Source of the DNA: Psococerastis gibbosa
Taxonomy: Eukaryota; Arthropoda; Insecta; Psocodea; Psocidae
DNA length: 64,000 nt
Direction: 5' to 3'
Assembly (NCBI GenBank): GCA_963971405.1
Contig: OZ020485.1
Span: forward strand, 48,791,469-48,855,468
Part shown: positions 31,901 through 38,935 of the stretch, piece by piece
Position numbering within the stretch: position 1 is the stretch's first letter
Layout: the number at the start of each line of letters is the position of its first letter
Position numbers and translations under genes: made by a program
The notes under the pieces: model-generated
Seen by the model: only the letters and a program-made list of their open reading frames with translations
What the model was told of the DNA's origin: nothing
The model's database searches: none

Positions 31901-34900
31901 TGTCTTGTGCGTGAGAGTATTATTATTAAAAGGGCTTTAGGCGGGTATTCCACATACGTCAATCGTCAATGAAAAATTGAAAAATGACGTAACAATGACG
32001 TAAATTGACGTGTTAGCAGAATTTTTAGTATGTCTTTAATGTCTGCTAAAACGTCATTTTTCAATTTTTCATTGACGATTGACGTATATGGAATACCCGC
32101 TTTACATGAATGTATTGGCCTATTGAACTTAGCGACTTCATCGGTTTTTCTACCATTATTTGTATTCATTACCAACGAGTTGTTCGATTGTCTCCTTAGG
32201 GGACATGATAGGTAGAAAATGAGAACCCCAAAATTTGTTGTTTTTATTGACTTTTTATTTTTTTATTTAATTAACAAAGCAAGTCATTAAAAATTTGGCT
32301 CATGGAAGTTGTAAAAGACTATTATGCATCATATAATAGGAAATATTACATTTTTGGTACCTTAGTTCTTTCATAAATACCAGACAGGACTAAAATTTCG
32401 CGTATTCTGGGATTTTTGGAAGAACTACAAACCCGAAAAGTTAAAATGCCCGATTATATTGTGCACGAAGTAGTATTTTACACCAAATTTTTAATAACTT
32501 GCTGAGTTAATTAAATAAAAAATGAAAAGTATTTAATTTTGGGTTACCAATTTTCTAAGCAGCATATCCTCTTAACTTATTTTAATAAACATTATTAGCT
32601 GTTTGCATACCGATTGGTAGAAGTGTCTAAACATGTGGTGTGGTGGTACGGACTTCAATAAATAAATAAATATTGACTTTTTTTGTCCTATTACTAAGGC
32701 AACCTAGCTGAGTTAGGGCAATAAAGCCCTTTCTTACACTCAACTACGAAGGCCCGGGACCGCCTGCTTTACATGCCCTCCGAAGCATGGCCACAAAATG
32801 TAGCAAGTGTGAGACTCGAACCAACAACATTTCGGGTGAAAGTCGGAGTCTGTACTACTACTCTACATGTCGAATTCAACCGGACGGTTGTTGGTTATAT
32901 TGTAGTATTATATGGTATATATAACACTGACATTAAATTAACTTTGGTTGAAGAGGTAACTTCCTCATTATAACAGAAATTAGAGGATATGGGAAAAACC
33001 GGGCTTAGCGGGATTCGAACCCACGATCTACGCCTAACTGGGGCGTCGTCTTAACCACTGGACCACAAGCACAAGTGGTCCAGCAGTTAAGACGACGCCC
33101 CGGTTAGGCGTAGATCGTGGGTTCGAATCCCGCCAAGCCCGGTTTTTTCATATCCTCTAATTTCTCTTTTACGGCTTGGATGTACATGGTACCATCCAAG
33201 ATCCAAGAGTGGTGTGGGGCTTTCGTCACAAATTTAAATTCACTTGTAGTTACCCAAAAATGCATTATTAGAACAATAGTCAGATAACCTAAGACTTGGC
33301 CATCATTCGCACTCTTTCTGACTCTCAGTTTATTTCCGCTGTGGCACTTGTTCTTATCCAAGACATTGCGAATTTTATACTCCATCAGCGGCGACATGGT
33401 ACAGAAACCCTGACAACCCTGGCCCAATCACTGGAATAATTGAACACCTTGTAGTGCCTAGAGCATACATAAGATCTTTCACCAAATCTTAACAATATAT
33501 AGCACCAAAATTATTTAACGTAGCCTACTAGATATTTGTCCTGGGTCTCTGTCAATAAATACATTTTCCAAATTAATCCGGGAAAGGCTGAAGAGGTGGA
33601 ATCTTTATTTGAAATAGTGGACTAGACTTAGACTGTTGTGTGTGTATATGAGATATGATATTAATATCAAAGTTTAGTTTATAATAGTATACATAATAGG
33701 GCCTAGTATGTGCAATTTTATTTTATTTTTGTTAATTAGGACAGGAAAAATTGTTATAAGTCTACTTAGGGCGGCCTCTCAATTATCGTGTATTAATTGT
33801 TTTATATTTCAATACACGTTTCATTCATTCACTCATTCATGTAACTGCATGAGATCCCAGGCCATCCTAGTTGAGTGTAAGAGAGGACTTCATACATTTA
33901 TCTAACTCCAATAGGGTGGTTCAGCAGCAACACTACCGTGACAAGTTATAAGGCCGAAAATCCACCGTTTTCGAAATTAGTTATTAGTCATTTCCGGGTC
34001 CGGATAACACACCTTTTCATGGCATCAGAAAACCCTAAATTATCCATTAATCATATAAAATATCATGCATTTCATATTGGCCCTAACTACATTAGGGCGT
34101 TCCTCACTAGATAAGTTTTCTTCGTTTCACTTTTTCTTAGGTACAAATGAATGAAACTCCATTTAAAAACATTCATAATTTGGTAAGAAAGCAAAACTAT
34201 GCAATTTACTGCACTGCAAGTAGAAAGTATTTAAGAAACAAGGAAGTGTTGATATCCCTTCCCACTCCAACAGCCGTATCATTAGTCAATGTGATAAACT
34301 CAAGTAGGCTACTCTCTAAGCTTACCACAAATAGATATTACAGCATATACAGGGAGATAAAAACTTTTATTCGGTGATTTCCTGCACTTTTCTGAATATG
34401 CAATTATTGATACAACAATGCAACACTTATGTATGCCATGAAATATTTCATTTAGTAGGGTCTGTGATGTCTACATAGATTTCATCCGAGCTCTCAAGAG
34501 CCGGGAGGGACCTCTGGACTTCCCGTGAACTAAAGTGGCTTATTACTGTATGTAACAAGCTTCCAGACTATAGAAGTTGAAGAAGTGAAGGTGGGAATAT
34601 TATTTGCATGCTTTTGAGTGACCGATCCTAATAAGACCTTATATTTAACAGCAGGGGAAAAAACACTTACCAAAGCTATGACATCAAAGTTTGTAATAGT
34701 GGTATTGAGAGGCACAGAACCGTCAGCAACATAAGTCCAATTTCTTGTTTGATTATAAGACACACTGCCGTCATCATTCCACGTTACATTCACACGGTCA
34801 TGAACTTCACGAAAAATAAATGGCCCCACTTCTTCCACAGAAAGTTTCACGCTGTGATTTTTTGCAAATTCTTGAGCATTCGTTACATTAAATAAATAAA

Positions 34901-35087
34901 TGTCGAGATACATTGGGAGAGGGGTTTCAACCCACATGCCATAGGATTTTGATCCACGCTTTAAGACAAGATTTTCACGCATTATATCAGTGAATATAAA
35001 CGGAAAGGCGATTGCTAGGCTTCCGATTACAATAACGAGAAATAAACTTATTCCGTAGAATATGCGATCCGACTTGTTGAATTCCAT
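22597..35087 (-). CDS. CD36/LIMP-2 family scavenger receptor, gene B
   Basis: Five coding exons: 35087-34671, 30293-30026, 23875-23713, 23349-23058, 22920-22597. All have GT/AG borders and phases 0,1,2,0, and they join to 1464 nt (487 residues), close to the usual family length. Shown by the N-terminal anchor (about residues 9-32), VEEVGPFIFREVHDRV, FPDKFGFFYQRN, GSAGEIFPP, GRQYVGDE, CFCEGEC, CRDGAPVFVSFPHFYLADPS and a C-terminal anchor. The tail KTKKEAEDKEVLVDDEDIDN is acidic and lacks a strict dileucine signal, so surface location is as likely as lysosomal. Introns 1 and 2 are swollen by mobile DNA. Intron 4 (137 bp) contains a decayed copy of part of exon 5. Which branch of the family this belongs to was not determined. 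Confidence 0.93.
22965..23045 (-). pseudogene. Vestigial copy of exon 5 segment in gene B intron 4
   Basis: In the same frame that would read through the exon 4 donor, the intron encodes YYYTFYSNACSPFVPML, a TAG stop (22982-22980), then FIQRAQKSR. Exon 5 has HYTFYNNVAPAFVPMLWFNQ then RAQITR at the matching place. DNA identity is also clear ('CAGCATTGGTACGAAGG' in both). The Trp codon has become TAG and no acceptor precedes it. If intron 4 were retained the protein would end after 25 extra residues (405 in all) without the C-terminal anchor. Confidence 0.8.
23058..23349 (-). CDS. Gene B exon 4
   Basis: 292 nt. Acceptor TTTGTTTCAG. Encodes TLTLKFKDITRVQGLNGRQY, the cluster CFCEGEC, CRDGAPVFVSFPHFYLADPS and KVDGLSPN, ending LTLEP before donor GTAAGT. 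Confidence 0.93.
23402..23650 (+). pseudogene. Penelope-like GIY-YIG remnant in gene B intron 3
   Basis: Plus strand, antisense to gene B, reads HCNDFYIGQTGRYTKDRVKK, HNMEAGIRDC, a stop, then SDFVKHLS. This is the GIY-YIG endonuclease start of a Penelope-like element (compare CNAIYIGQTGRSFKTRVREH at 55.7-57.6 kb). Several stops follow; only this domain remains. It fills most of the 363-bp intron 3 (23350-23712). Confidence 0.8.
23713..23875 (-). CDS. Gene B exon 3
   Basis: 163 nt. Acceptor TTTTTAG, then SNELTDIGNMVLWNNKSQT, DECAMVSGSAGEIFPP and LFITDVC, with donor GTGAGT. Two of the conserved cysteines are here. Confidence 0.92.
24275..24950 (-). CDS. LINE ORF2, C-terminal part after frameshift
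   Basis: Begins in the frame reached after the A9 run (TYYIEFTNSQTILQ ... AKYLGLIIDKKLNWQEQINT). Continues with FALIQSHLQYGIIAWGASYK, IQKKILKIMYKKP, TKQSLIQLYKNKLLGLHPEV and a basic tail. This is the thumb and C-terminal region typical of jockey/CR1-like elements. Stop at 24275. Confidence 0.85.
24918..26423 (-). CDS. LINE ORF2, reverse transcriptase part
   Basis: 501 residues in one frame. RT motifs in order: IVTPIFKDNSPDDPANYRPI, QFGFQKNKGTTEAICDLI, the motif A region (SLCILNDLKKGFDTISHSIL, where the first Asp is displaced to N-D), GIPQGTVLGPFCFNLILN (motif B) and the catalytic FADD (about residues 452-455) in NAFADDTILICRG. The frame ends shortly after LNLKK at an A9 run (about 24940-24948). 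Shifting by one base there restores similarity in the following segment. Confidence 0.88.
   Translation of the reverse strand: MPSHYSKIENKLGCKLKINKIDYNALNRSLEQETWDSVYLNNDGNATYNNFLHIFKKQIQNNTKQFEVRPNNKTKKLKPWITTEIVEAIRHRDKLHKNSKKRPHDLILKSNAKSFSAQVKTQIKIIKSTYYQNKLHDAGHNLRKKWEIVNEITGGTKKQNIKETNISSKAFNEYFLKVGANLVREIPHDPASLNIRLAAIPSNPYTLFLTPTTPQEISTIISNLKNYSAPGHDNITNYTLKSVKPHIAEPLTHAINASLSTCTFPDSLKLAIVTPIFKDNSPDDPANYRPISVLPAISKIYEKVLYTRLSDFAEKHKLISSQQFGFQKNKGTTEAICDLINELSDISNKKQYSLCILNDLKKGFDTISHSILLKKMEKLGLRGQVHTLLTSYLTNRKQKTKTLPSSDKCICFSDEDTVTCGIPQGTVLGPFCFNLILNYLLTLKLSSKINAFADDTILICRGSTRTELYESANNDLKIVKSWMNDNLLTLNLKKNVLYRVH
26398..27162 (-). CDS. LINE ORF2, endonuclease part
   Basis: 254 residues of an apurinic-type (EEP fold) endonuclease. 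Blocks seen: LYILHMNIRSISHN, IVLTEAF, EGVVIFCKS, VLGIYRTPS, LAGDINIDVLD, CIDHFYIP and SITDHYTHAFPLF. The Asn, Glu, Asp-x-Asn and Asp-His catalytic positions of the fold are all represented. It makes the target-site nick that primes reverse transcription. The frame ends at TGA just after FKN, and the RT frame takes over across an overlap of 26 nt. An indel in the A5 run of 'TTCAAAAATTG' explains the break. Confidence 0.88.
   Translation of the reverse strand: MMHDEDDEILNINQINSIVIENCRQLSRNIIKNGNLYILHMNIRSISHNLDEFLIFLQSLPVVIDIIVLTEAFINEISPAFSLDGYDFFAKGGSLTRNEGVVIFCKSTHKASVVDIKITECTSLLLELKPQKGAKSLSVLGIYRTPSIKNTENFINDLDMCLHMRKNQLGLGPILAGDINIDVLDKEGDEYQNMLSGHGYVQCINNYTRVTDVSQSCIDHFYIPENYSTTDIQSFVIQTSITDHYTHAFPLFKN
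27204..28148 (-). CDS. LINE ORF1: PHD-like finger, coiled coil, RNA-binding type domain
   Basis: 314 residues, intact. Residues 3-52 hold a Cys4-His-Cys3 pattern (C3, C6, C18, C21, H26, C29, C49, C52), the spacing of a PHD-like zinc finger. A charged stretch then leads to a heptad-like region (about 75-160: LFQLIRKDMQRNHDETSKKL onward). After that come LEQYSRKQNIEIREV and EAAHRLKAAPGKIPPIIARL, resembling the nucleic-acid-binding C-terminal part of LINE ORF1 proteins. Expected role: binding LINE RNA and forming the ribonucleoprotein. It is not a host chromatin gene, since ORF2 follows 41 bp downstream on the same strand. Confidence 0.88.
   Translation of the reverse strand: MNCSRCKELVREEDCPTCVACKGIYHFDCSIQETAWKKYRKQRKAEWKCARCREASGTTVGDSENDDKDRRENNEEDLENVTAGKVYQLFQLIRKDMQRNHDETSKKLMDLEKSYSFLSDKYDELHKKLSEITNLESKITKLEAEKERHNNQIFQMHSRLLHLEQYSRKQNIEIREVKHTAGENVENIVLKVAQQLNVPLTSNGIEAAHRLKAAPGKIPPIIARLTSRKTRDQLLSAKNQTITNKEITGANNGGKIYVGENLCPFYRNLLWETKQKAKDMSYKFVWWKDAVLVRKSENCNVIKINCLDDLEKLK
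28600..29010 (-). pseudogene. Tandemly duplicated LINE RT tail
   Basis: The minus strand gives DQIKDYLKRVGLVPEEVLTT then KKWRHR (about 29010-28930), and again QIEDYLRRVGLVPEVVLTKR then KWRDR (about 28830-28745). A third, weaker unit may lie near 28650. The units are about 185 bp apart and share 'CATCATCATAACTATCAT' on the plus strand. It is a decayed 3' piece of a LINE that has been duplicated locally, with a C16 run between units (28924-28939). 29011-29639 holds nothing else that I recognise. Confidence 0.6.
29640..29760 (-). repeat. R-A terminal fragment
   Basis: 'AAAACGTGTAAATCCACTGA', 'CCGAAAATGTCCACC' and 'ACAAAGCTTTCCTTACACT' match the terminal block of R-A, diverged. Confidence 0.6.
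29818..29930 (+). repeat. R-B fragment below gene B exon 2
   Basis: 'GTTGAATCCAGCGGACCAGA', 'CAGATAACTTGGTCGTGTGC' and 'GTAGGGAAACATGGTAGGAC' match the start of R-B. The same block recurs at 30383 on the other side of exon 2, in the same orientation. Confidence 0.75.
30026..30293 (-). CDS. Gene B exon 2
   Basis: 268 nt. Acceptor CTTGACCAG, then GAAHMTRHSLQ, KPAEEWLFKGMDLPLLRLAD and FPDKFGFFYQRNMSAAYDGR, ending DVLT plus one base before donor GTATTG. It lacks the 88-codon insertion of gene A. Confidence 0.93.
30360..30620 (+). repeat. R-B copy above gene B exon 2
   Basis: About 260 bp from 'GGCGGATTCAGCCGGCCGCC' through 'CACAGTGCCGGTAGGGAAAC' and 'TCCACTATAATCAGGAGGTC' to 'TACTAAGGCGGATTC'. 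'AAGGCGGATTC' at both edges (30359 and 30605) may be a terminal or target duplication. 30621-31072 is AT-rich without features. Confidence 0.7.
31073..31339. mobile_element. Poly-G TIR element
   Basis: Left CAGGGGCGGATTTGG and right AAAATACGCCACTG are inverted ends. G9 lies at about 31153. 'GCGGATATAGGCATT' occurs near both ends (31098 and 31292), so the subterminal part is directly repeated. Non-coding. Confidence 0.6.
31594..31730. mobile_element. Perfect 58-bp hairpin element, copy 1
   Basis: Arms 31594-31651 and 31673-31730 are perfect inverted copies (58 bp, no mismatch by eye) around a 21-nt loop (31652-31672, ATTTTTAGTATGTCTTTAAT plus G). The outer end is GCCCATTCCACATACGTACA. The loop and the stem next to it (AGCAGA/TCTGCT) are identical in the element 290 bp further on. 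It looks like a palindromic MITE. In gene B pre-mRNA it would fold into a long dsRNA hairpin. Confidence 0.85.
31941..32100. mobile_element. Related hairpin element, copy 2
   Basis: Arms start GCGGGTATTCCACATACGTC on the left and GCGGGTATTCCATATACGTC (reverse complement) on the right. About 50 bp pair with one mismatch. The left arm has about 20 extra bases (AACAATGACGTAAATTGACG) before the common AGCAGA-loop-TCTGCT core. The loop (32021-32041) is identical to copy 1, while most of the stem differs. Confidence 0.82.
32197..32580. mobile_element. R-D palindromic element, complete copy
   Basis: The left end GGGGACATGATAGGTAGAAA and the reverse complement of the right end GAGGATATGCTGCTTAGAAA pair. 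Pairing continues imperfectly over most of the about 380 bp ('AACAAAGCAAGTCATTAAAA' with 'TTTTTAATAACTTGCTGAGT'). The centre is 'GGGATTTTTGGAAGAAC'. Partial relatives lie at 6156 and 13590. Confidence 0.7.
32660..32872 (-). mobile_element. SINE-1 copy
   Basis: Reverse-strand copy: (TAAA)n tail near 32660, 'GCCCGGGACCGCCTGCTTTA', 'CATGCCCTCCGAAGCATGGC', then a degenerate B box and head 'GGGTGAAAGTCGGAGTCTGT'. In gene B intron 1, same orientation as the gene. Confidence 0.8.
32902..33003 (+). repeat. Repeat unit shared with 46276-46388
   Basis: 'TTGTAGTATTATATGGTATA' to 'GATATGGGAAAAACCGGGCT' recurs almost unchanged at 46276-46388, where it stops where the tRNA-like part would begin. The repeat therefore has a tRNA-like head and a conserved body. 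Confidence 0.7.
32975..33165. repeat. Head-to-head inverted tRNA-like sequences
   Basis: About 91-bp arms (32975-33066, 33075-33165) with an 8-nt centre. Each arm contains a tRNA-like unit: GTGGTCCAGTGGTTAAGACG (A-box and D-arm), an anticodon stem ACGCC/GGCGT around a 7-nt loop, and T-arm GTGGGTTCGAATCCCGC. The 3' acceptor strand is CAAGCCC. The matching 5' GGGCTTG is cut short at the junction of the two units. The loop has C where U33 is expected, so these are not functional tRNA genes but probably the heads of an inverted tRNA-derived repeat. Flanks AGAAATTAGAGGATATG are also inverted copies. Confidence 0.7.
33848..33935 (+). repeat. SINE-1 3' fragment
   Basis: 'CATCCTAGTTGAGTGTAAGA' and 'CTAACTCCAATAGGGTGG' match the 3' domain of SINE-1 without head or central block. 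Confidence 0.6.
34671..35087 (-). CDS. Gene B exon 1
   Basis: 139 codons from MEFNKSDRIF to TNFDVIAL, with donor GTAAGT at 34670-34665. Several N-glycosylation sequons (FNVT, VNVT, YNQT, RNWT, LNTT). No upstream in-frame Met competes closely. Confidence 0.93.
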
Positions 35088-36237
35088 GATGAGATGACAA
35101 TGACAATTTTAACACCTATAATCAAATTATATACTGTAGTGAAATGTAAACAGTTCAAAGTCTAATAAACCTCTCTTGCAAAGGAAAATGCTTGCGCCCA
35201 ACCAAACAGATCGATCAAACATTGGGATTTTATATTGTTTCCATATGAATGCGTATGAGGAAGAGGTTCGTTGCATGAAGTGACTCATGACTGTGACACT
35301 ATTACACATGACTTCAATAATCCTAATCGTCGAAAAAATAACCATAACCTAGCAATGCTTAAATTTTTCATTTACTACTAAAACAAAATACATACCACGT
35401 GAAAGTTTAAAATACGGCGCCTCCGTCTACACTGCTCTTGCCAACATCTACATTCAAATTGAAAATGTTATCAGTAAAGTAATTCGACATTATTATCTGC
35501 CACAAAAAGATAAAACACATTTGTTTACATTATTTGAAGACGCCATTTTGTTTGATTTCTTCAGTACGACAGCATAACGAAAGTAAAAAATTAATTAGTC
35601 TAGCCAACATAATTTATATTTGGAGGGAAACATTCAAAAGTTTTTGCTTACAAGATTTTTTTTGTTCATTTAATTGTTGTTGGATATGTAGTTGTATTAT
35701 ATTTTTGGATTGATCAAATTTGAAAATGTTGGTTTTTATAGGAATTAAAGAAATCACATGCGTAGATGAGCAACTTTAAAATTTAACTTTCAAAATTAAA
35801 ATTGTAACTAGGTTGCAACAGCGCACCCCCTAGCGCCCCTACAGTGAACTTTAATTTTTTTGTACGATTTTCAGTGCATTGTTTATCTTTATATTGTATT
35901 TGAGTGTTATTTTAAAAGTTATTTTCTCATAACCTAAAGATTATATTTGGAACTTTTTGATCATCATTGCTCTGCAGTCTGCGTATCGTCTTGCAGTAAG
36001 TTATTGATATAATATTTCTAAAAAATAACATTTCCCCCTGTCTATTTTTTGTTGGAACTTTTAACAAGTGTAGGTTAGAATATGATATCGAATCAGTGGA
36101 AACCTTCCTTTTGGCATGCTATCAATTAGATCTGTATTATAAGTGTAAAATTGTTGTGTATGGGAATCCTCCAGAGCATTCAAATCGTGGGACGGGGTTA
36201 CGGTAAAGGTCTAGTTTAGCTACCCCGCTGTATCAAA
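35088..36237. other. Upstream region of gene B
   Basis: Should contain the 5' untranslated region and promoter of gene B. AT-rich; no TATA-initiator pair or CpG-rich block that I can defend. Short frames here (for example 35345-35127) match nothing known. Confidence 0.4.
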
Positions 36238-36419
36238 AGTCGATTGAAAATGCTTTCAATATGGAAGGAAAACATCCCATTTGCAAGGGAATTCATATTT
36301 TAAGCAAGGGTTGTCTTATTTACATGCAAGTCGAATGAAAATGCTTTTAATATGCAAGGAAAACATCCCATTTGCAAGGGAATTCATATTTTAAGCAAGG
36401 GTTGTCTTACTTACATGAC
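36238..36419 (+). repeat. Two tandem 91-bp units
   Basis: 'TCGATTGAAAATGCTTTCAA' at 36240 and 'TCGAATGAAAATGCTTTTAA' at 36331 start two nearly identical units that include 'AACATCCCATTTGCAAGGGA'. A recent duplication of otherwise unremarkable sequence. 36420-36990 holds nothing further. Confidence 0.8.
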
Positions 36420-37114
36420 TCTGACAATGTTCCTGCCATAAAAAATGTTATGAGCAATTTGTCCCTATACCTACCTGCCCATGCAAAAATTCGAACTAAA
36501 TTGGGCTGTAACTCAAATACTATATTTTTTCGACTTTTAACTCTTTCGGAAATGGGTTTCTTTAAAGTTAAATCAACGATATAGAATGTCGATATGTCGG
36601 GTAGCTGAACTTAACCTTTACCCGGGGTTACACTTACAACCAATTGAAACATTGAATTTTTATGTGTTTTTTTCCTGTACGAAAATGGTCATTTACAAAT
36701 TGTAACGTGGGATGACGGATGAGGGAGGTCCGGGGGTCGCTCTCGGCTCCTGAGAGTCTTGGGTGAAATCTATGTAGAAATTACAGACTAAATTAAATAA
36801 CGAAATACTTCATGGAATGCATGAGTTGCATTATTGCATAATCGGAAAAGTGTAGGAAATCACCAAATTTATCTCATTCCCATCAAAAATCGTTTTTAAA
36901 CTGTCTTTTATGGTTTTTTATTGTCGTGTTTATTGGCTATTATGCATTTATATAAGGCAATACTAGATCGATATAATAACAAAGGCCGGAGTCAGTAGAC
37001 TAAGTAGAATCCGGGCTGATGGGAGGTGGTTTTACAAGCTTCGTTAAGATCTCCGATCGACATCGTCAATGGCACTACGCAGACTTCGTAATTTGTATCT
37101 CGACCGAGATTCAA

Positions 37115-37330
37115 GACGTGTAGCGTAGTGGTACGGACTCTGACTTTCACCCGAGAGGTTGTTGGTTCGAGTCCCAAACTGGCTACATTTTCTGGCCATG
37201 CTTTGGAAGTCATGTAAAGCAGGCGGTCCCGGGCCTTCCTAGTTGAGTTCAAGAGAGGGCTTTATAGCCCTAACTCCGCTTGGTTGGCTTAGTAATAGAA
37301 ACAACAAAGGTCCTTATTTATTTATTTATT
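37115..37330 (+). mobile_element. SINE-1 full-length copy
   Basis: A-box-like GTAGCGTAGTGGTACGGACT, B box GGTTCGAGTCC (37164-37174), central 'GCCATGCTTTGGAAGTCATG' then AAAGCAGGCGGTCCCGGG, 3' domain 'CCTAACTCCGCTTGGTTGGC' and a (TTAT)n tail. It follows a short block (36997-37105) also seen near 10760-10850. Confidence 0.85.
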
Positions 37331-37599
37331 ATTCAATAAGTATCAATTACCGAATACCGAATTCTGTCCCAATCTCCTGAAATCGCTTTTTACTTAGTTT
37401 CTCTTCGTAGCTGCTACCGTATCTATTCTCTTAAGTCCCTGCGCAATACAAATATACCAATATTATTATTATTATTCGGACGATCGTCCGAGGTGGCGTG
37501 GTGTACTGGCAGCGGGTAAAAGTCCCCCCCCCCCTCCCGGGCTGGACGCGCCAACCTAAGTCAAGTAAGTCTTTATTATTATAACAATTATTATTATTA

Positions 37600-38110
37600 T
37601 ATATGTATATTAGCCAGCCAAAGCCGTGTCACAATGGTTCCTCACGAGATACAATCTTAGAAGATTACGCAGTTCCACTGAAGATTCGACGATGCCAACG
37701 GCTTTACCATGTTGAATCCATGAGCAGAGCATATTTCCAACTGCGGCAAACTTGGTAGTGTGCACAGCGTTGGCAGGGGAACATGGTGGGACATGATAAT
37801 GTGCTGAGACTGTACCAGTCTGTCTACGTGAGTGTCGAGTCCTGGTGCAGATAACTTGGTAGTGTGTACAGTGCCCGTAGGGAAACATGGTAGGACTTGT
37901 CCTGGTCACCTCCGATTTAATCGTGTGGCTTTACCATGTTCCCCAAGTGGTTCGGAATCCACTATAATCAGGAGATCAACTCCCCTTCCGCCGAGGTGAG
38001 TCTGCCCTTAGGGTGTCTCAAGTTAACAAACAGACTCACTCCCCCCCGCCAGGCAGACAGGGTTGCTTAAAATAGAAATGCTGAAAGCAGGCATTGGAGA
38101 CAAACAAACT
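37600..38110. repeat. R-B composite copy
   Basis: 'GCAGATAACTTGGTAGTGTG', 'GGTAGGACTTGTCCTGGTCA' and 'GAATCCACTATAATCAGGAG' are followed by 'CAGACTCACTCCCCCCCGCC' and 'GGGTTGCTTAAAATAGAAAT', the same order as in the inverted copy at 62035-62400. The first part (37640-37800) is a second, diverged start of the same unit. The G/C-rich patch 37525-37560 precedes it. Confidence 0.65.
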
Positions 38111-38115
38111 GAAGA

Positions 38116-38440
38116 TTCAAGAGCAAATTTTGACGAAACGTTTGGGAGTACGCTTAAGGCCCATCGTCCCGGATTCGAGTGCTTTGTAATATTTCTGCCG
38201 AATGATGCAGTGGAAAACGTGTAGATCGGCCGTCGTCCATCGGGATGAGTACTTCCAAACGTTTCCTCTGCGGTCGACATCCTCAGTGGCACTACACGGA
38301 GATTGTATCTCGGAGGCCTTGTATAGTAACATGAACGAAACGTTTGTAAGTACTCATTCAGATCGGCCATTACCCATCGGCCCGGCTTCTACTCAAGGTC
38401 CGGTAGTACTCCAGCACACACGCACAATTCAAGGCTTGGA
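38116..38440. repeat. Repeat with internal inversions
   Basis: 'GAAACGTTTGGGAGTAC' (about 38137) is inverted at about 38249 (GTACTTCCAAACGTTTC), and 'AAACGTTTGTAAGTACTCAT' recurs at about 38339. 'CATCCTCAGTGGCACTACAC' resembles 37065-37085. The small frames on both strands follow from this structure. Confidence 0.5.
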
Positions 38441-38769
38441 AATCTTCGAAGTGACCAAAAATTTAAACTTAATTTTAATCATAATAATAGTAATAATAAT
38501 AATAATCTGTGGGGTCTTCTCGTCTTTTTAAAAAAAAAAGAGCACTTTCACTTCAAATTAAAATTTAATTTAATAAAATAAGGAAAATTTAATGACTCTA
38601 ATATAAAGTAATACCTCCCTCAGACAATAGACAATCTGACTTCCGTCAATTTGATGTGGACGCTAACCCTGAACGCATTAACCAAACCAGATTTTTAAGC
38701 GTCTTGTTTTTTTACCGCCGTCTTCTGTTGTTCTCCAAGACAATAAAATGCTAGTGCAATAAACTCTAT

Positions 38770-38935
38770 ATATAAAAATGAATCCCTATTTCCCTTTGTC
38801 ACTGCATCACGCGTGAACGGCTGAACGGCAGTACCGATTTCACTTTTTTTTTGTTTTTTTTTTGTTTTTGTTGTGGTTGTTATTGTCAGGAGAAGGTTCT
38901 TATGAAAGGAAAAATTTAAAAATGACCTTTTTCCC
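38770..38935 (+). repeat. Helitron-like repeat, copy 1
   Basis: 'TATATATAAAAATGAATCCC' then 'GCATCACGCGTGAACGGCTG' and 'GAGAAGGTTCTTATGAAAGG'. The leader 'ATATAAAAATGAA ... CACGCG.GAACGGCTGAACCGATTT' is like that seen at many insect Helitron-related repeats (from memory of the family, not searched). A second copy starts at 39861. Confidence 0.5.

Larger units (their letters stand above)
30294..34670 (-). other. Gene B intron 1
   Basis: 4377 bp. From low to high coordinates: R-B copy, a poly-G TIR element (31073-31339), two related perfect or near-perfect hairpins (31594-31730, 31941-32100), a palindromic R-D (32197-32580), SINE-1 (-), an inverted tRNA-like pair (32975-33165) and a SINE-1 fragment. 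33936-34670 shows nothing else. Confidence 0.75.

Noticed and set aside
32975-33165. Functional tRNA genes
   Set aside because: The 5' acceptor strands are truncated, position 33 is not U and the two units are an inverted pair.
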